Part shown: positions 49,734 to 59,490 of the stretch, one piece after another
Layout: each line of letters begins with the position of its first letter
How positions within the stretch are numbered: position 1 is the first letter of the stretch
Assembly (NCBI GenBank): GCA_023402075.1
Contig: JAEXCS010000002.1
Location: 53,695 to 117,694 of the forward strand
DNA from: Bacillota bacterium
GTDB lineage: Bacteria > Bacillota > Clostridia > Oscillospirales > Oscillospiraceae
DNA: 64,000 nucleotides
Direction: 5' to 3'
Translations under genes and position numbers: made by a program
Notes under the pieces: model-generated
Told to the model about the DNA's origin: nothing
The model's database searches: none
Seen by the model: only the letters and a program-made list of their open reading frames with translations

Positions 49734-52169
49734 TTACGATTTTCCTCGATGGGGAACCTGCCAAATCCGGTCGGCGTACTCCGCCACCGCCCGGTCCGCC
49801 GCGAACACGCCGCTGCGAGCAATGTTGCGCAGGCTCATGGCATTCCATTTCTCCGGGTCGGCATAAGTGGCAGCCATGCGCTTTTCCGCGTCGCAGTACG
49901 CGGAAAAATCCGCCAGCAGCAGATATTCGTCCGCGGGCGCGCCGTGGTCGCCAAACAGCAGCCGCCGGTACAAATCCTCATAGTCCACGCCGTCCCGAAA
50001 GCCGGTTTTCAGCGCGTCCAGAACACGGTGCAGCACCGGGTCCCGGGCGTACAGCCGCTGGGGAATATACCCCTCCCGGCTTAAAGCCGACGCCTCGTGG
50101 GACCGCAGGCCGAACAGGAACATATTCTCGTCTCCCAAAACGTCGTGCATCTCCACGTTGGCCCCGTCCAGCGTCCCCACGGTCAGAGCGCCATTCATCA
50201 TAAATTTCATGTTGCCGGTGCCGCTGGCTTCCTTTCCGGCGGTGGAAATCTGCTGGGAAACCTCGCTGGCGGGCATCAGCCGCTCCGCAAGGGACACCCG
50301 GTAATTCTCCAGAAACACCACCTGAAGCTTGTCGCGGCAGACGGGGTCATGGTCAATCTGGTCCGCCAGAGAGTTAATCAGGCGGATAATCCGTTTCGCC
50401 ACGGCATACCCCGGCGCGGCCTTTGCCCCGAAAAGGAAGGTCCGGGGCCGGTCGATGGCGTTCGGGTCGTCCTGTAACTGCTGGTAGAGGGCGATGATGT
50501 GCAGCACATTTAAAAGCTGGCGCTTATACTCATGCAGCCGCTTCACCTGCACGTCGAAAATTGCGTCCGGATTCAGCGAAACGCACTGCTGCTGCCTGAC
50601 ATACTCTGCAAACTCCGCCTTATTCCTCCGCTTAATGTCTCCAAGGCGGCGCAGTACCTCCCGGTCGTCGGCGTAAGCGTTCAGTTTTTCAAGGGCCTGA
50701 GGCTCCATAAGATATCGCTCGCCCCCAGCAAGGTCACACACCAGTCCGTGAAGTCTTGGATTGATTTCCGCCAGCCAGCGCCGATGGTCCACCCCGTTGG
50801 TGACATTGGTAAATTTCTGCGGCTCCATGTCGCAGGCATTTTGAAACACGTCGGTTCTCAAAATTTGGGAGTGCAGGGCGCTGACGCCGTTAACCCGCAT
50901 TCCCCCCGCGATGCACAGGTTCGCCATACGGACCACTCCGTCCCAGACCACGGCGGTGTCCCGCACCTTTTCCTCGTCCGCAAAATACGCGCGGCACTTC
51001 GCTTCCCACCGGCGGGCAATCTCCGCCGTAATCTGCCAGACGCGGGGAAGCAGCCGCTCAAGCAGCGCCTGCGGCCACTTTTCCAGCGCCTCCGCCAGCA
51101 CCGTGTGGTTGGTGTAGGCAACAGACCGGGTGGTAATCTCCCACGCCTGATCCCAGCCCATGCCCGCGTCGTCCAGCAGAATACGCATCAGCTCAGGAAT
51201 CACCAGCGCCGGATGGGTATCGTTAATCTGAAGCACATTTTTCTGGTGGAAATTGGTCATGGTGCCAAATTCCGCCATATGCTCCTCCGCAATGCTCTGC
51301 ACCGTGGCGGAGACGAAAAAATACTGCTGCTTCAGCCGCAGGGATTTTCCCTCTTCGTGGTTATCATCAGGGTAGAGAACCTTGGCAATCACCTCTGCCA
51401 TGGCCTCGTCCTCCGTGGCCTTGAGATACTCGCCCTTGGAGTATAGGCTCATGTCCACAGGTTTGGGGGACTTTGCATCCCACAATCGCAGCTTGTTGGT
51501 GTGGCCGGTGTCATACCCGGCGATCTCCATGTCACAGGGGACGGCCAGCACCGTGGTTCCCCCCTCCTGCACAATGTGGAGATGCCCGTTATTCCAAAAT
51601 TCCCGCAGCGTGCCGCCGAAGCGGATCTGTCGGGCCTCCTCGGACTTTGGCAAAAGCCACGCGGAACCGATGCCCTTCCACGCGTCGGGCAGCTCCACCT
51701 GCTGGCCCTCTACAATCTTCTGCTTGAAAATGCCCAGCTCATAGCAGATGGAATACCCCGTGGCGGGAATTTCCAGCGTGCTCATAGAGTCCAGATAGCA
51801 GGCGGCCAGACGGCCCAGGCCACCGTTTCCAAGGCCCGCGTCCGGCTCCAGCTCGAATACGTCCCCCGCCTGAAAGCCCAGATGCTCCAGCGCTTCCTTC
51901 ATCTGGGGCAGCACGCCCAGATTATACGCGTTTTTTTGAAGGCTCCGCCCCATCAGAAATTCCAAGGACAGATAGTGAACCTTCTTCTTTTCCTTTTGGC
52001 GGGTTTCCCGCCGGGTTTCCACGCCCCGCAGGGCCATGGCGTCCCGCAGTACCAGAGCGCAGGCGCGGAGCATCTCCGTCTCCCCTGCCTCCTCGGCGGT
52101 TTTCCCAAAGTTAATCATCAGCTTTCGGGTCAGCGCGTCTTCCAGTTCCCTTGTTGTAAATGCCGTCAT
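49734..52169 (-). CDS. glgP: Glycogen/starch phosphorylase
   Basis: An 811-residue enzyme releasing glucose 1-phosphate from glycogen. Conserved stretches: LEPDAGLGNGGLGRLAACYL, a glucan-contact block EGQQVELPDAWKG, and the PLP region KEASGTGNMKFMMNGALTVG with the Schiff-base lysine in GTGNMKFMMNG. Length is standard for bacterial phosphorylases. Its ATG overlaps the glgA stop by 4 nt, so synthesis and breakdown genes are translated together. Last gene of the operon. Confidence 0.97.
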   Translation of the reverse strand: MTAFTTRELEDALTRKLMINFGKTAEEAGETEMLRACALVLRDAMALRGVETRRETRQKEKKKVHYLSLEFLMGRSLQKNAYNLGVLPQMKEALEHLGFQAGDVFELEPDAGLGNGGLGRLAACYLDSMSTLEIPATGYSICYELGIFKQKIVEGQQVELPDAWKGIGSAWLLPKSEEARQIRFGGTLREFWNNGHLHIVQEGGTTVLAVPCDMEIAGYDTGHTNKLRLWDAKSPKPVDMSLYSKGEYLKATEDEAMAEVIAKVLYPDDNHEEGKSLRLKQQYFFVSATVQSIAEEHMAEFGTMTNFHQKNVLQINDTHPALVIPELMRILLDDAGMGWDQAWEITTRSVAYTNHTVLAEALEKWPQALLERLLPRVWQITAEIARRWEAKCRAYFADEEKVRDTAVVWDGVVRMANLCIAGGMRVNGVSALHSQILRTDVFQNACDMEPQKFTNVTNGVDHRRWLAEINPRLHGLVCDLAGGERYLMEPQALEKLNAYADDREVLRRLGDIKRRNKAEFAEYVRQQQCVSLNPDAIFDVQVKRLHEYKRQLLNVLHIIALYQQLQDDPNAIDRPRTFLFGAKAAPGYAVAKRIIRLINSLADQIDHDPVCRDKLQVVFLENYRVSLAERLMPASEVSQQISTAGKEASGTGNMKFMMNGALTVGTLDGANVEMHDVLGDENMFLFGLRSHEASALSREGYIPQRLYARDPVLHRVLDALKTGFRDGVDYEDLYRRLLFGDHGAPADEYLLLADFSAYCDAEKRMAATYADPEKWNAMSLRNIARSGVFAADRAVAEYADRIWQVPHRGKS

Positions 52170-54073
52170 TTGTCTGCCTTAGCCGCGGACAGTTCTTTCT
52201 CGTCCGCGCTTCCTTTCCTCTTGGCTGTCTTCCTTTCGGCTCGCTTTGCTTGTTCTCCCGCCTTCATGGAAGGCGTTTCAGCTTCCTCCGGCTGCGCCGA
52301 TTTCTGCGGAAGCGCCGCAGCACCCGGCTTTGCCGTAAGCTTTCCCTGCGGGGGTCTTCCTGAAAGCTTTTTCTGGGCGGGTCTTCCCGGAAGCTTTGCC
52401 TGCCCGGGCTTTTTCGCGGGCCGGGGGTGGGCCGGTCCCGCCGCCTGAACCGCGCTTTCCGGCTGGAGCGGCGCTTCCTGAGACGCAGGCTTCTCCGCTT
52501 GGACAGGACGCTCCGGCTCCGTCGGCCCGGCCTGCTGCGCAGGTTCTTCCCGTTGGGGAATCTTCGTCTGCCCGGAAGGCTCTTCGGATTTTTCCCCAGC
52601 TTGGATTTCCGGCTTCCCTCCAGTGGGATTGACCCGGGGCTTTCCAGTAATACCGCTGTAAATCCGCAGGTATTCCCCTGCGCTTCGCCGCCAGCTGAAG
52701 TCCCCCTCCATACAGCGCAGCCGCAGGCGGTGGAAGTGGTCGGGATAGTCCCAGTAAAGCCCGACAGCCTGCCGGATGACAAACAGCATATCTCCGGAGT
52801 TGTACGCTGCAAAGGTAAACCCGTTGCCTGCGTCCCGCCACGCCTCGTAGGGGCGGACCGTGTCCTTCAGACCGCCGGTTTCCCGGACGATGGGAACCGT
52901 TCCGTACCGCATTGCAATCATCTGGCTCAAACCGCATGGCTCGCTGCGGGAAGGCATCAAAAACAGATCCGCCCCCGCGTAAATATTCATCGCCAGCGCC
53001 TCGTCATAGCCAAGACGCACGGCCATCCTTCCCGGATACTGTCCCTGCGCCCAGGAGAAAAACTCCTCAAACTTCTCCTCGCCCTGCCCCAGCACCACCA
53101 TCTGCACGGGAAGCTCCATAATGTCGTGGAACACCTCTCGGATAAGGTCCAGCCCCTTGTGGGCCACAAGGCGGCTTACCACCGCGAGAATCGGCGTGTC
53201 CGGCTCCTCCCGCAGGCCCATCAGCCGTTGCAGCTCCGCCTTGTCGGCAGCCTTGCCGGACAAATCGGCGGCGGTGAAATTTTTTGCAATCAGCGGGTCG
53301 GCCGCGGGATCATAGCGCTTCATGTCGATGCCGTTCAGCACACCGGAGAGCTTATAGGCACATCGGCGCATCACGCTTTCCATTCCGTGGGCAAAATAGG
53401 CGTATTTCAGCTCCTCTGCATAGGAGGGGGACACGGCGGTCACTGCGTCTGCGCAGAGAATCGCCCCTTTCAAAAGGTTCACGTCCCCATCCATCATAAT
53501 GGTGCCGTCGTTCACCCAGCCGGAATCCAAACCAAACAAATCGCCCGTAACCTCGGAGCCAAACCGGCCCTGATACTCGATGTTGTGGATGGTCATGACG
53601 GTGCGTACAGCGCGATACCGCTCTTCCCGCACGCCGTCGTCCTTTAAATAGATGGGGATGAGGGCTGTCTGCCAGTCGTTGCAGTGAATTACATCCGGCC
53701 AGAAGGCCATGTGGGGCAGCATCCGCACCACCGCCCGGGAGAAGAAGCCGAACCGCTCTCCGTCGTCCATATAGCCATACAAATTCGCACGGTTAAAATA
53801 CTGCTCATTGTCCAAGAAATAATAGGTCACTCTGTCCCGCACAAGGCGAAACAGGCCGCAGTAGCTCTTCCGCCACGCCAGATTCACATAGTCGTAGCAA
53901 AGGTACTCCAGCTGTGCGCCAAACTGATCCCGGATGCGCCGGTACAGCGGCAGCACCACGGCCACTTGAACATCCTCCGCCGCGATGGCGGCAGGCAAAG
54001 AGCCGGACACGTCGGCCAGCCCTCCGGTTTTGCAGAAGGGTACGGCCTCGCTGGTTGCATACAAAATTTTCAT
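52166..54073 (-). CDS. glgA: Glycogen synthase with a long C-terminal low-complexity tail
   Basis: A 635-residue protein; usual GlgA length is about 480. The N-terminal ADP-glucose site is KTGGLADVSGSLPAAI at residues 15-30; FWPDVIHCNDWQTALIP and the C-terminal-domain motif SRSEPCGLSQMIAMRYG, with GGLKDTV, are intact. From about residue 478 a 158-residue tail rich in Pro, Ala, Gln, Glu and Lys follows (for example GRPAQKKLSGRPPQGKLTAK). It is probably disordered and strongly basic toward its end. glgB has a similar tail. GAAAGGGG precedes the ATG. Overlaps glgP by 4 nt. Confidence 0.96.
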   Translation of the reverse strand: MKILYATSEAVPFCKTGGLADVSGSLPAAIAAEDVQVAVVLPLYRRIRDQFGAQLEYLCYDYVNLAWRKSYCGLFRLVRDRVTYYFLDNEQYFNRANLYGYMDDGERFGFFSRAVVRMLPHMAFWPDVIHCNDWQTALIPIYLKDDGVREERYRAVRTVMTIHNIEYQGRFGSEVTGDLFGLDSGWVNDGTIMMDGDVNLLKGAILCADAVTAVSPSYAEELKYAYFAHGMESVMRRCAYKLSGVLNGIDMKRYDPAADPLIAKNFTAADLSGKAADKAELQRLMGLREEPDTPILAVVSRLVAHKGLDLIREVFHDIMELPVQMVVLGQGEEKFEEFFSWAQGQYPGRMAVRLGYDEALAMNIYAGADLFLMPSRSEPCGLSQMIAMRYGTVPIVRETGGLKDTVRPYEAWRDAGNGFTFAAYNSGDMLFVIRQAVGLYWDYPDHFHRLRLRCMEGDFSWRRSAGEYLRIYSGITGKPRVNPTGGKPEIQAGEKSEEPSGQTKIPQREEPAQQAGPTEPERPVQAEKPASQEAPLQPESAVQAAGPAHPRPAKKPGQAKLPGRPAQKKLSGRPPQGKLTAKPGAAALPQKSAQPEEAETPSMKAGEQAKRAERKTAKRKGSADEKELSAAKADK

Positions 54074-54133
54074 GGCGGTTTCCCCTTTCTAACTTAAGCC
54101 CTCACTTCCAAGCCACCTGCAAGCAGGCAGCCT

Positions 54134-55249
54134 TTACACCCGTGCGTCCTTGCTCACCACCAGCGGATAGGAGGAATGCCCAATCAGCGTCCGATCCGGA
54201 AGCACCTCCACCCGCTTATCGGTGATGATATGCGCCAAATCCGCGTTGCGGCGGATAACGGTGTCCTTAAACAACACGCAGTTGCGCACCTGCGCCCCCT
54301 CTTCCACCACCACGCCGGGGAAGAGAATGGAGTTTTCCACGCGCCCCTCCAGCTTGCAGCCGTCGCCAATCAGAGAGTTGACGCACAGCCCGCCCGGGCC
54401 CGCGTAGGCGGAGGATTTGTCCGCGTTTTTTGCCCGGATAGGCCGCAGCGGCGTAAACAGCTCTGCCCGGATGGCGGGGTCGAGAAGCTGCATGCTGCGG
54501 TCGTAATACTCCTGCACGGAGCGAATCTGGGCGGCAAAGCCGGGCCAGATGAAAGAGCGGATGTTCATTTCTCCCGCCTTGGCCTGAAGAATATCGTGCC
54601 GCCAGCTGTATTGGTCACGGCTGATGCACTGATCCACCAAATCCACCAGCAGCTTTGTGGACAGGATGTACACCTCCAGCCCCCGGTAGCCCCGGGGCGT
54701 GTGCATTTGGTATAAAACCTCCCGCACCCGGCCCTCTCCGTCAGACTGAAAATAGGTGCCGTTGTCCACGGCAAAGCTGTCGTTCCCGCAGACGGTGGTT
54801 ATGTCCGCGCCGGAACGGATATGCCGATCCAGCACCTCGGCAAGGGGAAGATTCACCACAAGGTCCCCCTCCATCAGCGCCACATGATCCTGCCGGATGG
54901 ACTGAAGATAGCTGCGCACTCCCGCCAGCGCCTCCATTTTCCCCCGGAATTCTCCATACCCGCCGCCCAGCTTCTCATAGGCAAAGGGGGGCAGCAGCTT
55001 CAATCCCCCGCGCTTGCGGCTCAAGTCCCAATTCTTGCCGCTGCCAAGATGGTCAATCAGGCTTTGATACTGCCCGTGAAGCACCACGCCCACGTCTGTT
55101 ACTCCCGCATTCACCAGATTGGACAGGCCGAAGTCAATGGCCCGATACCGCCCGGCAAAGGGCAGAGAGGACGCGGACCGCCCGGCGGTCAGCTCTTTCA
55201 AATCAGTTCTCCGCTCGTAGCAGAAAATAATTCCGTGCAGTCCATTCAT
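54134..55249 (-). CDS. glgD: GlgD, regulatory ADP-glucose pyrophosphorylase subunit
   Basis: A 371-residue relative of GlgC. The nucleotide-binding loop that in GlgC is GGQGSRLY appears as ERRTDLKELTAGRSASSLPF, lacking the G-G-x-G-x-R catalytic motif, as in GlgD subunits of Bacillota. PFAGRYRAIDFGLSNLVNAG and a left-handed-helix C-terminal domain (GDGCKLEGRVENSILFPGVV) are kept. In known cases GlgC-GlgD heteromers are more active than GlgC alone. Start overlaps the glgC stop by 4 nt. Confidence 0.95.
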   Translation of the reverse strand: MNGLHGIIFCYERRTDLKELTAGRSASSLPFAGRYRAIDFGLSNLVNAGVTDVGVVLHGQYQSLIDHLGSGKNWDLSRKRGGLKLLPPFAYEKLGGGYGEFRGKMEALAGVRSYLQSIRQDHVALMEGDLVVNLPLAEVLDRHIRSGADITTVCGNDSFAVDNGTYFQSDGEGRVREVLYQMHTPRGYRGLEVYILSTKLLVDLVDQCISRDQYSWRHDILQAKAGEMNIRSFIWPGFAAQIRSVQEYYDRSMQLLDPAIRAELFTPLRPIRAKNADKSSAYAGPGGLCVNSLIGDGCKLEGRVENSILFPGVVVEEGAQVRNCVLFKDTVIRRNADLAHIITDKRVEVLPDRTLIGHSSYPLVVSKDARV

Positions 55250-56454
55250 CTGGCCACCTCCTCTCCGCGTTCATCCAGCATGGCTTTGGGCGGGACGCTG
55301 ACCCCTTCCGCCAGCGCACACTCTGGCGCCAGCACCGCAAGGCCCCACGAACGAGGGTCCTCCCCTTCGGGCGGCGCACCCACACGGCAATTTTCACCGA
55401 TGACCGCATCCTGCCCCACAATGGCGTATTCCACCACGGCTCCTGCTTTCACCGTGACGCCGGGCATCAGCACGGAATAACTGACTCTCGCCCCCTCTTC
55501 CACGGTAACGCTTGCGGAGAGCACGGAGTTTTCAACCGTCCCTTCCAGATTGCCGCCCCGGTTAAAGGCACTGTGGCTCACCCGGGCGTGCTTGCCCAGA
55601 AAGGCCGGGGGCAGAGAGAGGGACTGTGCGTAAATGGGCCACGTCTCGTCCAGCAAATCAAGGCCCGATTCCGGGGAGAGCATATCCATATTGGCGTCCC
55701 AGAGCGATTCCAGTGTCCCCACGTCCTTCCAATAGCCCTCAAAGCGATAGGCCGCCATCTTTTCTCCGTTTTGCAGCATGGCGGGAATGACATTTTTTCC
55801 GAAGTCGTTATCCGATGCGCGGTTTTTCTCGTCCTCCATAAGATAGGCCCGCAGGGTCTTCCAGCTAAACACATAGATGCCCATGGAGGCAAGGTTGCTC
55901 TTGGGTTGCTTGGGCTTTTCCTCAAATTCCGTCACCATGCCGCCCGCATCCACGTTCATGATGCCAAAGCGGGAGGCATCGCTCCACGGAACCTCCATCA
56001 CGGAGATGGTGCAGGCCGCACCGGTCTCCTTGTGCCGCTCCACCATCCGGGAGTAATCCATCTTATAGATATGATCGCCGGAGAGAATCACCACATATTC
56101 CGGGTCGTACCGATTTACAAAGGCAATGTTTTGAAAAATTGCATTTGCCGTTCCCTTGTACCATGTGCCGCCTGCGGCGGACTGATAGGGCGGCAGAATG
56201 TGGACGCCGCCTGTGCTGCTGTCCAAGTCCCAAGTCTGGCCGTTGTCCACATATGCATTCAGCTCCAGCGGACGGTACTGGGTCAGCACGCCCACGGTGT
56301 CAATGCCGGAGTTTGCGCAGTTGGACAGGGGGAAGTCAATAATGCGGTATTTCCCGCCAAAGGGAACTGCGGGCTTTGCCATATCGCCGGTAAGCACGTA
56401 CAGCCGGCTGCCCTGTCCGCCGGCCAACAGCATGGCGATGCACTCCTTTTTCAT
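55246..56454 (-). CDS. glgC: Glucose-1-phosphate adenylyltransferase
   Basis: A 402-residue enzyme making ADP-glucose from glucose 1-phosphate and ATP. MLLAGGQGSRLYVLTGDMAK, KPAVPFGGKYRIIDFPLSNC, YVVILSGDHIYKMDYSRMV and FEEKPKQPKSN are catalytic and binding motifs. The C-terminal beta-helix has NRGGNLEGTVENSVLSASVT. One oddity: the loop has Y-V-L where many have x-x-L-T, but key residues are present. Between glgB (12 bases upstream) and glgD. Confidence 0.97.
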   Translation of the reverse strand: MKKECIAMLLAGGQGSRLYVLTGDMAKPAVPFGGKYRIIDFPLSNCANSGIDTVGVLTQYRPLELNAYVDNGQTWDLDSSTGGVHILPPYQSAAGGTWYKGTANAIFQNIAFVNRYDPEYVVILSGDHIYKMDYSRMVERHKETGAACTISVMEVPWSDASRFGIMNVDAGGMVTEFEEKPKQPKSNLASMGIYVFSWKTLRAYLMEDEKNRASDNDFGKNVIPAMLQNGEKMAAYRFEGYWKDVGTLESLWDANMDMLSPESGLDLLDETWPIYAQSLSLPPAFLGKHARVSHSAFNRGGNLEGTVENSVLSASVTVEEGARVSYSVLMPGVTVKAGAVVEYAIVGQDAVIGENCRVGAPPEGEDPRSWGLAVLAPECALAEGVSVPPKAMLDERGEEVAR

Positions 56455-56466
56455 GTCTCTGCCTCC

Positions 56467-58515
56467 TTATTTGCCGGGCTTTCCAGCCGTCCCTGCGGCG
56501 GCTTTGCGCCCGGTGTTTTTTTCCTTCTTCCCCTTCGCCGCCGCCCTTTTCACAGTGGGCTTTTCAGCGCTTGGGGACGTTTGAGACACTGCGGCCTTCT
56601 TGGAAGTTGCCGCGTTTTTCTTCTTTTCCTGTTTCTCCAAAAGCGCATTTTCCCTCCGGAGAAACACACCCCCAAAGGGCGGAATGCGCAATACCACCGA
56701 CTGCCCATGCCCATGGGCGGGAACTGCCTGCGTTTCCATCGGCAAATCGTTTTTAAGGCCTTCTCCGCCAAACTCCTCAGCGTCGGTATTAAACACCTCG
56801 ATATACCGTCCGCGTTCCGGCACGCCCACCCGGTAATCAGGATAGACGTTGGGTGAAAAATTCACCGCGCACAAAAGCGCCTGCCCCTTGGAATCTCTGC
56901 GAAGGAAAACCGCCACATTGTTGTGGTTGTCGTCCGGCACCAGCCACTGGAAGCCCTCATTGCGGAAGTCCTCCTCCCACAGGGCCGGAGTATTCTGATA
57001 AAACCGGTTGGCAGCCCGAAAAAATGCTTGAATTTTGCGGTTTGGCTCTTTCTTAAGCAAATACCAGTCCAGCTGGCTGTTGGCGTCCCACTCGTGCCAC
57101 TGGCCAAGCTCCGGGCCCATAAACAGCAGCTTTTTCCCCGGATGGGCCAGAAAGTAGACGTAAAACCCCCGCAGAGAGCGGAGCTGCGTCTCATAGTTTC
57201 CCGGCATCTTCCCCACCAGAGAGCCTTTCATATGTACCACCTCGTCGTGGGACAGGGGAAGCACGTAATTTTCCGAAAATGCGTACATCATGGAAAAGGT
57301 GAGGTCCTTATGGTTGAACTGGCGGAAATAGGGGTCCAGCTTTAAATAATGACATATGTCGTTCATCCAGCCCATATTCCACTTGAGATTAAAGCCCAGT
57401 CCCCCATCCTCCGGCGGGCGGGTCACCAAGGGCCAGGCGGTGGATTCCTCCGCCACCATCAGCACACCGGGGTTTACGGAAAAAGCCAACCGGTTCAGCG
57501 CACGGAGAAATTCCACAGCCTCCAGATTCTCTCTTCCGCCATCCTTATTGGGCGTCCATTGGCCTGCGGGGCGGTCATAGTCCAGATACAGCATGGAGGC
57601 CACCGCGTCCACCCGCAGCCCGTCGATATGATAAACCTCCAGCCAGAAGCGGGCGGAGGAGAGAAGAAAACTCACCACCTCCGGCCGCCCGTAGTCAAAC
57701 ACCCGGGTGCCCCACCCGGCATGTTCCCGTTTTTTCGGGTCGGCATATTCGTAGCAGCAGGTTCCGTCAAACTCATACAGTCCCTGTTCATCCTTGCAGA
57801 AATGGGCGGGAACCCAGTCTAAAATTACGGAAATGCCATTTTCGTGCATATGGTCCACAAACCACATGAAATCCTCCGGCGTTCCGTACCGGGAGGTGGG
57901 GGCAAAATACCCCGTACACTGATAGCCCCACGAATCGTCCAGCGGGTGCTCCGTCACGGGAAGCAGCTCCACCGCGTTATAGCCCATGTCCTTTACATAG
58001 GCGGCAAGCTCCCTTGCCACGGAGCGGTAATCGTAAAAGTCTCCATTCTCCCGCCTGCGCCACGAGCCAAGATGCACCTCGTACACGTTCAGCGGCCCGG
58101 CGTAACTGGGGGAATTTACTTTTTCCTTCCGAAAGTCCCCGTCGGTCCACGAGAACCCGGAGAGATCATAAAGCTTGCTGGCGGTGGCAGGGCGGGTTTC
58201 CGTGTGAAAGCCATAGGGGTCCGCCTTGTAGCGGATCTTTCCGTCCGCGCCGGTGACGGCGTATTTATATGCGGTATACCGGGGCAGCCCCGGCACAAAG
58301 CCGATCCACGTCTCCCCCTCCCGGATAAGAGGAGCGGCAGAACTGTCCCACTTGTTAAAATCGCCCACCACGCTCACACTGGCAGCATGGGGCGCCCACA
58401 CCCTGAAACGCCAGCCCTCCTGCCCCGCCTCCCGGGCAGGATGGGCGCCAAACCAACTCCAGCCGTCCGTCAGTGCGCCCGCGTGGAATGCCGAAGCCTG
58501 TCCGCTCTCCCCCAT
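56467..58515 (-). CDS. glgB: 1,4-alpha-glucan branching enzyme with a basic C-terminal tail
   Basis: A 682-residue GH13 enzyme adding alpha-1,6 branches. A CBM48 domain (RFRVWAPHAASVSVVGDFNK) is followed by the barrel: VYEVHLGSWRR, VILDWVPAHFCKDEQGL, IDGLRVDAVASMLYLDY (nucleophile Asp), LMVAEESTAWP (acid Glu) and LPLSHDEVVH (Asp). The C-terminal beta domain ends near residue 621; the last 61 residues (EKQEKKKNAATSKKAA...) are Lys/Ala-rich like histone H1 tails and unusual for GlgB. GGGGAGGAG precedes the ATG. First gene of the glgBCDAP operon. Confidence 0.97.
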   Translation of the reverse strand: MGESGQASAFHAGALTDGWSWFGAHPAREAGQEGWRFRVWAPHAASVSVVGDFNKWDSSAAPLIREGETWIGFVPGLPRYTAYKYAVTGADGKIRYKADPYGFHTETRPATASKLYDLSGFSWTDGDFRKEKVNSPSYAGPLNVYEVHLGSWRRRENGDFYDYRSVARELAAYVKDMGYNAVELLPVTEHPLDDSWGYQCTGYFAPTSRYGTPEDFMWFVDHMHENGISVILDWVPAHFCKDEQGLYEFDGTCCYEYADPKKREHAGWGTRVFDYGRPEVVSFLLSSARFWLEVYHIDGLRVDAVASMLYLDYDRPAGQWTPNKDGGRENLEAVEFLRALNRLAFSVNPGVLMVAEESTAWPLVTRPPEDGGLGFNLKWNMGWMNDICHYLKLDPYFRQFNHKDLTFSMMYAFSENYVLPLSHDEVVHMKGSLVGKMPGNYETQLRSLRGFYVYFLAHPGKKLLFMGPELGQWHEWDANSQLDWYLLKKEPNRKIQAFFRAANRFYQNTPALWEEDFRNEGFQWLVPDDNHNNVAVFLRRDSKGQALLCAVNFSPNVYPDYRVGVPERGRYIEVFNTDAEEFGGEGLKNDLPMETQAVPAHGHGQSVVLRIPPFGGVFLRRENALLEKQEKKKNAATSKKAAVSQTSPSAEKPTVKRAAAKGKKEKNTGRKAAAGTAGKPGK

Positions 58516-58602
58516 GACCTCACTCCTCCCCGCCGAAAAATTTCTTGGCCGGCGGTTAATCGTTTTCGTGTGCGCTGCGTGCGCCCGGTTTTTCTTACTT
58601 CA

Positions 58603-58631
58603 ATTATACCCTAGGGCCTTGAGAGCGTCAA
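58603..58631 (-). promoter_or_regulatory. Promoter of the glycogen operon
   Basis: TTGACG at 58626-58631 and TATAAT at 58603-58608 on the minus strand with a 17-base spacer, about 80 bases before glgB. Confidence 0.9.
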
Positions 58632-58768
58632 GAATGTGCCCTGTCGAAATGTAGATTGTGCTTTCGTGGATTTCAACGACTTTTTATGGGCTGTAAAGAT
58701 GCTTTCAGGCAGATTCGCCCGTTTTCCAAAAGCGTTCTTTTCGCCGCGTGCTTCTCAGCAAAACAACA

Positions 58769-58798
58769 GCGGGCGGACGCAAAAAAACGTCCGCCCGC
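58769..58798 (-). terminator. Terminator-like hairpin after the zinc-ribbon membrane protein gene
   Basis: GCGGGCGGACG pairs with CGTCCGCCCGC around seven A (seven T on minus, in the loop). The tail after it on the minus strand is TGTTGTTTTG. It starts 6 bases beyond the stop codon. Confidence 0.75.
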
Positions 58799-58803
58799 CG
58801 CAT

Positions 58804-59232
58804 TCAGGTTTTCCCGCGAATTTTAGCGCCGCACTTAGGGCAGGTGATCTCCACTTTGCCCTTGCCCACCGGAATCCGGCAGATGGTTTTGCAGCTTTTG
58901 CAGGTAAAGTATTTATGCTCCGTGTCGGCCCGGCGCTCTTTTGCGCTTTTGTGCCCGTTGCGAAGGCTCCACCAAGCCCGCAGAAACCGGCTGTTCTCCT
59001 CCCTGCGCTTGTAGAGGTTTTTGGAAAACATCCGAAAAATCGCCCAGACCGCCAAGGCCATGGACGCCCAATAAAACACCGCGCCCACCACGGGCACCCG
59101 CCCCCGAAAGAGAGCGGAGATAATGTTCAGGCCCAGAGCAGCCCAGATCGTCACCAGACCCAGCCGATCCGTGCCGTTTCGGCCGTACATCAGGCGGGCC
59201 AACCCGCCCCGCAGCCTCTGCACAAATCCCAT
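58804..59232 (-). CDS. Small membrane protein with C-terminal zinc ribbon
   Basis: A 142-residue protein. A basic N-terminus (MGFVQRLRGGLARLMYGRNG) is followed by two membrane segments (about 24-42 and 48-66), then a basic cytoplasmic part ending in a zinc ribbon: FTCKSCKTICRIPVGKGKVE followed by ITCPKCG. This architecture is common in Ruminococcaceae-type genomes but has no assigned function. Monocistronic on minus, divergent from htpG. Confidence 0.8.
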   Translation of the reverse strand: MGFVQRLRGGLARLMYGRNGTDRLGLVTIWAALGLNIISALFRGRVPVVGAVFYWASMALAVWAIFRMFSKNLYKRREENSRFLRAWWSLRNGHKSAKERRADTEHKYFTCKSCKTICRIPVGKGKVEITCPKCGAKIRGKT

Positions 59233-59443
59233 AGAGGAAGGCTCCTTTTCAAAACAACATATCCCATTCGGGATTTTATATATTCTACTCGCAATTTTTT
59301 CTCTTCACAACTCTTTCCGCTTCGAATTTACAATTTGGTTACTTCTTTTTCTGTTTTGAAGCCCCGCGCGGGTTTTTTGGCAGGTTTCCGCGTTCATTTC
59401 AATTGAAATTTTGAAATTTGATATTCCTTTTTCAGTGGGGCGA

Positions 59444-59452
59444 TGCTATAAT
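59444..59452 (+). promoter_or_regulatory. Extended -10 promoter of htpG
   Basis: TGC followed by TATAAT (59447-59452). The -35 region is poor. No CIRCE or CtsR-type heat-shock operator was seen between it and the start codon. Confidence 0.7.
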
Positions 59453-59490
59453 AATGTCGTTTTGAAAAATGAAAAAGGAGTGTATCATCC

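Noticed and set aside
59453..59490. CIRCE or CtsR operator at htpG
   Set aside because: The short leader contains no inverted repeat or tandem heptamer of these types.
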